This document shows, piece by piece, positions 57,918 to 64,000 of a stretch of DNA of 64,000 nucleotides. The translations under genes and the position numbers were made by a program. How positions within the stretch are numbered: the first letter of the stretch is position 1; each line of letters begins with the position of its first letter. This DNA is from Fragilariopsis cylindrus CCMP1102 (taxonomy: Eukaryota; Bacillariophyta; Bacillariophyceae; Bacillariales; Bacillariaceae): NCBI GenBank assembly GCA_900095095.1, contig FMBT01000337.1:124001-188000 (forward strand). Direction: 5' to 3'. The notes beneath the pieces are model-generated. The model did not search any database and was not told the origin of the DNA. It worked only from the letters and a program-made list of their open reading frames with translations.

Positions 57918-59305
57918 ATGTCTTCCAGAATTATGTCGTACAATATAATAAAAATGAACGACAACAACAACAACAACAACTTCCAACAACTAATGCTTAT
58001 AATCTTCCGAAGGATGTATCAAAACTTGATTTACATGGTTATAATAAATCAGAAGGAATACGTAGAACAACAGACTTTCTGGATCGAATAGCGAGTAAAA
58101 GTAAACAAATAGTACTAAAGCTTGGGCATTAGTTGTAACGGGAAGTGGAGCACACAGCTCACACTCACAAGGTCGTAAGTTTTACTACTGATAACAATAT
58201 ATTTATATATGTAAAGTACAGTACAGTACGTACAGTACGCATTTTAAAAATTAAACTGTGGGAACATCTCTCTTATTGACTTTTTTTTTTTCTTCTTCGT
58301 TAATGTAAAAAATTAATAAAGCTGTCTTACGAGGTGCAATAGAAAATTTATTAATAAAACGTAATATCGAATATTATCCAATGAAGGGGAATGGTAGTTT
58401 TTTAGTAAATGCACTATCAGGTTTTGTGTTGTACGAACCAGAACAACCAAGAGATACGAAAGTGATAATATCAGCTAATGCAAACAACGCGAAAAATAAT
58501 CATCCATCTGCTTCTTATTCTTCTGCTGTTGCATCAATGGCAGCAATCAAACCATTGTCCCTGAAACAACAAATTGACAATACTAATAATGGTGTAGCAT
58601 TAAAAAAGGCATACAATAAACAACGGAAGGAAGAATTGCGTATCAACGAGCAATGTCACAATCATTGGCCGATCCAACGTACAGGGCTGAAAAACAAGAG
58701 GAAGAATCATTGGAGAGAGCATTTAATTTGTCAATATTAGAGAAAAGAAGAGAACTACAGGAGGAACAAAAATACAAAAATTATAGCAGATTCACGACGT
58801 GAATCAAGGATACAAGCAATGGCTGAATTAGATGAGATACAGAAAGTTGCAGAATTATCTATCAGAGAATTTGAACAGGCCATGGCGGAAGAAGAAGATG
58901 AAATACAGAAAGTTGCAGAATCCTCCAGAGGGAATTTGATAATAATATAATAATGCTCATAATAATAATCATAATAATAATATGCGTGGATCAAAAAAAA
59001 GCAATGATGGCTGAAGAAGAAGATGAAGATGATGATGATGATGATGAAGTACAGAAAGTTGTAGAACTATCCAAAATAGGATTTGATAATGATAATGCTC
59101 CTAATAATGGTAATAATAGTGATGATATGAATGATCCCGATGCTTATATGTTACGTGCCATTGAATTATCTCGGAAGGTAACAAATAGAGTCGATGATGA
59201 AATGCTATCAGTATTAGAACAATCAATTTAGAGCATCAACGATATCAAGAAGATGACGAAGAATTGTTATTGAAGGCATTAGAGCAGTCAGTAGCAGAGT
59301 TCTAA
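57918..59305 (+). CDS. Smr-domain protein with C-terminal ubiquitin-interacting motifs (frame-broken)
   Basis: The Smr part begins LPKDVSKLDLHGYNKSEGIRR (the DLHG motif) and continues as LVVTGSGAHSSHSQG, then, after an intron (about 58168-58322), PVLRGAIENLLIKR and GSFLVNALSGF. Smr domains are often endonucleases. Downstream lie several UIM-like helices with the E...L..A...S pattern: ERAFNLSILEKR, DEIQKVAELSIREFEQ, DAYMLRAIELSRK, MLSVLEQSI and DEELLLKALEQSVAEF. The homology runs through all three frames with at least four switches. The start (ATG 57918) and the extent to the TAA at 59305 are therefore approximate. This may be a real gene with sequencing indels or a decaying one. Confidence 0.6.
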
Positions 59306-60047
59306 AATAAAATACATGGAATGGGAATGGAAACTGAAAGCATCTCGGGTCGTAGATTTAATTTATTGAAAGAAATGATTAGTCACTAACTAATAAGTGA
59401 TTATTGTGTTCTTACAGTTAGATTCAATTATTATTCCTACTACGATTTTTTTTTCTCGCTGAATCACTACTCACGAGACGTCTTGTGGCCTATATTTATC
59501 TATCAATATTTCTTAATAAAGCATACAGTACGTGGTGCATGGCACTATAGTATTGACGCACACTACACATTTATCTTCATCACGATAAATAAAAGGTTTG
59601 ATTTTTCTCCCAGTCACGACTCCTAATTGTAACGCACGCACACAGTACGACACATAATATTTATTCTTTTTATAAATTAGAGAGATTTCCTTAACGTTAC
59701 CGGCATACAATACGAAATAGCACTTACGTTGATTGGTTGATTCCTCCTTCGTTCATTCATTCTTCCATTCATGCATGCACGCAGGCACGCATGCACGAGT
59801 AAATAAGAAGCCGAATGAATCAACGAATCAATCGAAATAGTCAAATTAATCAATCCAGACGCGATGAGACGAGCGATGGTGGCACAACGACAGTGTATAC
59901 TGTATTGTATGCACAACACATTAACACATCATGATCGTTAGGATAGCGTAGAAGTATGCTAAAAGATGGATATTTCTTCTGTACACGGTAGCGTGGCGCC
60001 CTGTGATTCCCAGACTACAGTGCGCGGTAACGTTATGGTAAAATTTA
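59306..60047. other. Intergenic region, Smr-UIM to surface-protein gene
   Basis: No supported gene. It contains a CATT/GCACGCATGCACG repeat-like patch near 59753-59797. The minus-strand open frames 59513-59919 lack homology. Confidence 0.45.
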
Positions 60048-60129
60048 TTGAACAACAACAACTACAACTACAACACAGCTACAGTAATAACAATAGCCAC
60101 AAAAAGGACCCCCTCCCCCCCACACAAAT

Positions 60130-61246
60130 ATGAAATTATTTCCTCTCTCGTCGTCGACGTCATTGCTATCGTTTGCGTTGTCATTCTATTTGGTATTAAC
60201 GTCACCTCGGCTGATGTTGATGTTGATGTTGATGCTGCTTTATTAGAAGATCGCAGCACTAATTATACTTTCACTCCTATTGATTTGGATATCGATCAAA
60301 GTATTATTAACGGTATTATTATTGATTTAAATTGCGATTGGCTGGATGCTGGCAGTAGTGTTCCTAATACGACATTCACTATCTTCCCTTCCAATAATGA
60401 TGATGGTAGTGGTAGTAATATTACTGTTGAAACCTCGCCACCAAATTTGATAACTGTTCGAAGATCTCTGTTATATGGATATGATGAGGAGATTGGTAAT
60501 TTAGATCTTTTATGGAATACGATTGTTTCTTCTACTGCAACTAGTGGTGGTGTTCGTATTGGTGTCCCATCAGATCGATTAAAGAGAGTACTTGTCATTA
60601 GTGGACATAGTGTACAAATAGTAGACGGATTTACTAATATTAATTATTTACGTATAGATTATGGTGCGATCCTTCATGCATCAATGACTACACTCTCCGA
60701 TTCAAGAGAACCATATACAGATAATTATGGAAACCAATTCAATGATAAACCTAATTAACTACAAAGAATGTGGAGGACAGATGTATGTGAAAACAAATGT
60801 GCCAGTGTACCGTTTTGATGTTTCCAATGGAGGTCAAAGTTGGGTAGAAACACCATCCATTACTATTCTTGGTTTTGGGTGATGGTTCCGAACTTAATAT
60901 TAAAGGTGATGTTGATGTTACTTATGATTATTATGTTGGAGATGATAAAAAAGTTGAAGATGGTGCACAATTAACAGTAACAGGAACAATTAAAGGAATC
61001 GTCAATAATAAAAATAATTCTACTGTGAATGCACCAAGTTGTGATAAAGTTACCAGTACTACTGGTAGTACATGTAATGCTGGTCCGCAAAGTGTTGATT
61101 TTGATGTTGGTAATTTATCACAGAACAGTCAAATTCTTTTTGGTACATATATTTGTAGTTCTTCTTCATTATTATTTGCGCCAGGTGGTTATTATTCCAT
61201 TGCATTTGTAATGATGGCTGCTGTTACAGCAATGTTGATATCATAG
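60130..61246 (+). CDS. Secreted, probably GPI-anchored beta-rich surface protein
   Basis: The ATG at 60130 encodes a good signal peptide (MKLFPLSSSTSLLSFALSFY). The mature part starts in another frame near 60210 (SADVDVDVDAALLED) and continues with repeated short beta-strand segments (RVLVISGHSVQIVDGF...LRIDYGAILHAS), typical of beta-helix or adhesin-like folds. After 60757 it passes into a second frame (KECGGQMYVKTNVPVYRFDV) and, near 60878, a third (LGDGSELNIKGDVDVTYDYY). The C-terminus has two Cys (NAPSCDK, STCNAG) and ends in a hydrophobic tail (SIAFVMMAAVTAMLIS), suggesting a GPI signal. About three single-base switches are needed. The role is unknown; similar proteins occur on diatom cell surfaces. 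Confidence 0.55.
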
Positions 61247-61758
61247 TATCACATAAATCCAAATCATATTATATAAAATTATAATACACAATAATACAAA
61301 ATCTAAAATATAGTATAACTTGTAATTAATATAGTAACTTTTCTACCTAAGATACAGTACCTTAAAAAATACTAGAAAACACTAAACACTAAATATCAAT
61401 GGATTGGCAGATGTATATAATTTTTACTCTACTGAAACAATCAATAGGCTCAGTTCTATATATATAAAAAAGAACATGATATAAATATCAGGCTATTATT
61501 TTATGTCTACTATTATACCAAATTATAAATTATAGCGCATATCTATTTTATTTTCATTGTTATCCTTTATATTATAATTAACAACAAGCATCATCATCAC
61601 CTTTTTCTTCTTCTATCTATACTAGATATAAACTGTTATCTTTATTAGTAGCTGTTGATGTATTACTACTGTACCACTATTTCTACATGTAATATCACTG
61701 GCAAAAAAAGTATCTAATTTGATCCCTGTAGTCATCATAGTAGTATATTATTATTTTA
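61247..61758. other. Intergenic region between convergent genes
   Basis: Very AT-rich 3' flanks of the surface protein and the CX9C gene; nothing else seen. Confidence 0.5.
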
Positions 61759-62641
61759 CTAAAATGCCGCTTCTAAATCATCAGTAGTCGGATATAGATC
61801 ATTGAAGGCAGCAGAAAAATCAGCGGGTGTTTTTCCACCAGGCGCAGCCTCTTTTACGGAATCTTCAATTTTCTTCACGGCAGATAAGGCTGCATTTCTC
61901 TTTTCCTGAAAATTAGGAATTAATCTACATTGTGCGGATTCAATTTTATCATTTTCTTTCGATAGACCAAATAATGCATCCGTTTGTGGCAGACCAAATT
62001 CGTATCCAACAATTTTAATAGAATCAAACCAATCACCTTCGCCCATTTCTAAACGAACTTGATCCGAATACGTCCAATTCATAATATCATCTCTTGTTTT
62101 AGGTGGACCGCCCTTTGGATGAACATTGTTTGCCAATCGATGTAATACTTGATATGCTTCTATGTCCTTAAGTTGTTCGGTTGGTTCGGCAACAATATCA
62201 ACAGTCTTTTCCTTCCCATGCTTATCTTCCATTTCCTTTACATATTCATTGTACTTCGCAATACCCATTGATGTACGAATTTTTTCAGTAGTATCGACTT
62301 TAAATTGTCCCATGCATCGTAATAATTCTAATCCAATATCATCACATGCCTGTGTAGTACGTGAACGTGAACGTGTGTGTGTGTGCCGATTAGTACAGTT
62401 GTAATAGTAACCGAGGATTCAATATTGACAGACAATTAATATTCTACTAGTGCTAAAATAAAGGAAGGAAAATCAAACAAACATTTTGGACAAATCTCGG
62501 TGTATTGTATCTTACCTTTCCATCCTTTCGACATTCTCTAATGCTCAAGATATCTGTCTTACAAGGGATGTTATCAGCAACTTCTTCATCATCGTTACGA
62601 ACGAGAGTTTCGATATGTTTGTACAGTCTATTGAAAGCCAT
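61759..62641 (-). CDS. Twin CX9C (CHCH) protein, probably mitochondrial
   Basis: Exon 1, 62641-62516, and exon 2, 62349-61759, join in phase 0 and encode 238 residues. The residues spanning the splice site form two perfect CX9C motifs: C27-X9-C37 (CKTDILSIREC) and, after the short loop RKDGKA, C44-X9-C54 (CDDIGLELLRC). This helix-loop-helix is oxidised by Mia40 in the intermembrane space, and many such proteins are respiratory-chain subunits or assembly factors. The 180-residue C-terminal part (FKVDTTEKIRTSMGIAKYNEY...) is soluble, helical and not recognised, with a GG.TPADFSAAFNDLYP segment near the end. The ATG at 62641 is the first in frame. No presequence is needed for Mia40 import. I infer mitochondria from the motif. 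Confidence 0.75.
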
Positions 62642-63453
62642 TATTAGTTCAATTATTTGATTCAAATGACGATTATTTGTCAACTATCTATTACAACTAC
62701 TACAGTAGCTAGGATCACCAGGGATTTGTTTCTTCTGTTTTGCTCTTGCAATGTACAACAACACACCAGTCAAAACGCGAGGAGAGATGTTAATAGCACT
62801 CGTAATTTATTGCTATTGTTGATGGCGTGTGCCTTAGCGAAGTTTTGTGTTGCTTTTATTACTCTTCGTAATGCGCGCTGTTTCAGCGCTACAGTAGCTA
62901 CGGGGTAGGGGGGGGGGGCTGCTGGAAATTATATTACCAAACTTTTTTACTTATTTGTATCACTCTACTAACGCTTTATACTTTAACGGTATATGGATTT
63001 GTTACGCGTCATTTGACACACACTATTACTAACTTACCGTTCTAGTGCATGAGAATAAGATAAAAATCTCAATTAAAATATATACTATGTACAATGATGA
63101 TGATGCAAATATAAAATGTACTGTATAAATGTGTAAACCGCATGGTAATAAATCAGAAGAAGATAAGAAATAGCACCTCTATAACCCCTTCATTATTAAT
63201 GGCTATCATCAATAGAGATCATTATCTTATGTATACATGTAATAATTATCTTCTTCTTCCTTCTCTTCACGATGAACAATAATATACACAGTCAGATTAA
63301 ATTCACAAGATCAAAATAATGTGAGAGGAGGAAAGACAATGTAATAGATGCGAGATAATCCTGGAAAGAGATAGAATGCTTACTGATTCTGTGGAACCAA
63401 TATAATGCTACTAGAAGGCATAATTATTAATAGAGCGTTACAAGTAGTAAGTA
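62642..63453. other. Right-hand intergenic region
   Basis: No supported gene. It includes a 10-base G run near 62909-62918 and AT-rich sequence up to the MITE. The plus-strand ORF 62657-62908 is spurious-looking. Confidence 0.45.
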
Positions 63454-63864
63454 CTTCCTCCAGTCAACGGAAATTGTCGCGCGGGCTATGACGTGAAAAT
63501 TAACACGCGCCAAAGCACGCTATCATTCAAAAAGCTAAATAATGCCCAAAAGATAACTAGCAAATACTAGTAAAACTATACAAAAACTATACATCATTCA
63601 ACTGTGTGCAACTCTATCAATAAAGAAGATCTTTCAAAATTTGAAGGTTCCATCTAAACCATTATTCTACACAGATTTCATATATCAACATCCCAAAGTT
63701 TTACCCTAGCATCTTTCCTGCTGAAATAGGCCACCTGATAGACTAAATTAGCATGTGTGAAATGCACGTTAAAAAAATCAAGGTTGACCGTTGAACGTGT
63801 TAATAACGCGTGCTAAATTTTTAACGTGATAGCCCGCGCGGCAATTTCCGTTGACTGGAGGAAG
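63454..63864. mobile_element. Stowaway-like MITE (Tc1/mariner type)
   Basis: A 411-base non-coding element with long terminal inverted repeats. The left end CTTCCTCCAGTCAACGGAAA and the right end, its reverse complement, match over about 50 bases with a few differences. TA flanks both sides (63452-63453 and 63865-63866), the target duplication of Tc1/mariner transposons. The CT(T/C)CCTCC end resembles plant Stowaway MITEs. The interior is AT-rich, with no transposase. Confidence 0.85.
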
Positions 63865-63866
63865 TA

Positions 63867-64000
63867 GTCAAATAGGTTTAGACTGAAGTAGAAATTATGA
63901 GTACTAGCTATTGTAATATGTTGAGCCTGTTTCGTATTGTCTATCACAAGTAATGTGATGTCGTATATGGAAACCAATTCAGAGTGATTAGTAAGTCACT
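63867..64000. other. Window right edge
   Basis: 134 bases; no feature visible. Confidence 0.4.

Overview
The window looks like nuclear DNA of a diatom (stramenopile alga). It is AT-rich, with short GT-AG introns, mitochondrial-type and secretory-type N-termini, a Ty3/gypsy element of the kind common in diatoms, and several protein types I associate with diatoms: LRR proteins with one N-terminal membrane anchor, a small RGLE-motif protein, and a long protein repeating an SRW..N.DGSI.G.ISGS motif. There is no sign of prokaryotic operons, and I saw no tRNA or rRNA gene.

Layout. 1-2.8 kb: the 5' part of a Ty3/gypsy LTR retrotransposon on the minus strand, running off the left edge. 3.0-14.98 kb: RNase H2 subunit C (+), an LRR membrane protein (-), a three-KH RNA-binding protein (+), two small hypothetical ORFs (+), the cytochrome oxidase assembly factor COX11 (-) and a UBE2S-type ubiquitin-conjugating enzyme (+). 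15-17.9 kb: gene-free DNA with microsatellites and one long inverted repeat. 17.9-24.4 kb: cobalamin-dependent methionine synthase whose homocysteine- and folate-binding half is present twice in tandem (about 2112 residues instead of about 1250). 24.9-26.2 kb: a coiled-coil protein of unknown role (-). 27.8-49.9 kb: a dense run of metabolic genes: ornithine carbamoyltransferase, a class-V aminotransferase, a CoA-type Nudix hydrolase, pyruvate carboxylase (-), aldo/keto reductase, a METTL18-type histidine methyltransferase (-), an amino-acid transporter (-), an ArsJ-like MFS transporter, a short methylenetetrahydrofolate reductase and mitochondrial ribosomal protein S33 (-). 50.6-54.85 kb: a repeat-rich, probably targeted protein (-). 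55-62.7 kb: a 148-bp tandem repeat, an LRAT-domain protein (-), an Smr+UIM gene, a surface protein and a twin-CX9C mitochondrial-type protein (-). 63.45-63.86 kb: a Stowaway-like MITE.

How genes relate. Methionine synthase and methylenetetrahydrofolate reductase are consecutive enzymes of the methyl-folate cycle and lie 23 kb apart. Pyruvate carboxylase, OTC, COX11, MRPS33 and the CX9C protein all point to mitochondria. Neighbouring genes are on mixed strands with their own promoters, so proximity is probably mostly chance.

Quality warning. At least eight otherwise well-conserved genes carry single-base frame breaks or an in-frame stop, several beside short homopolymers. This pattern is more like residual long-read indels than mass pseudogenisation. 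Gene coordinates below span such breaks where the homology continues in another frame.
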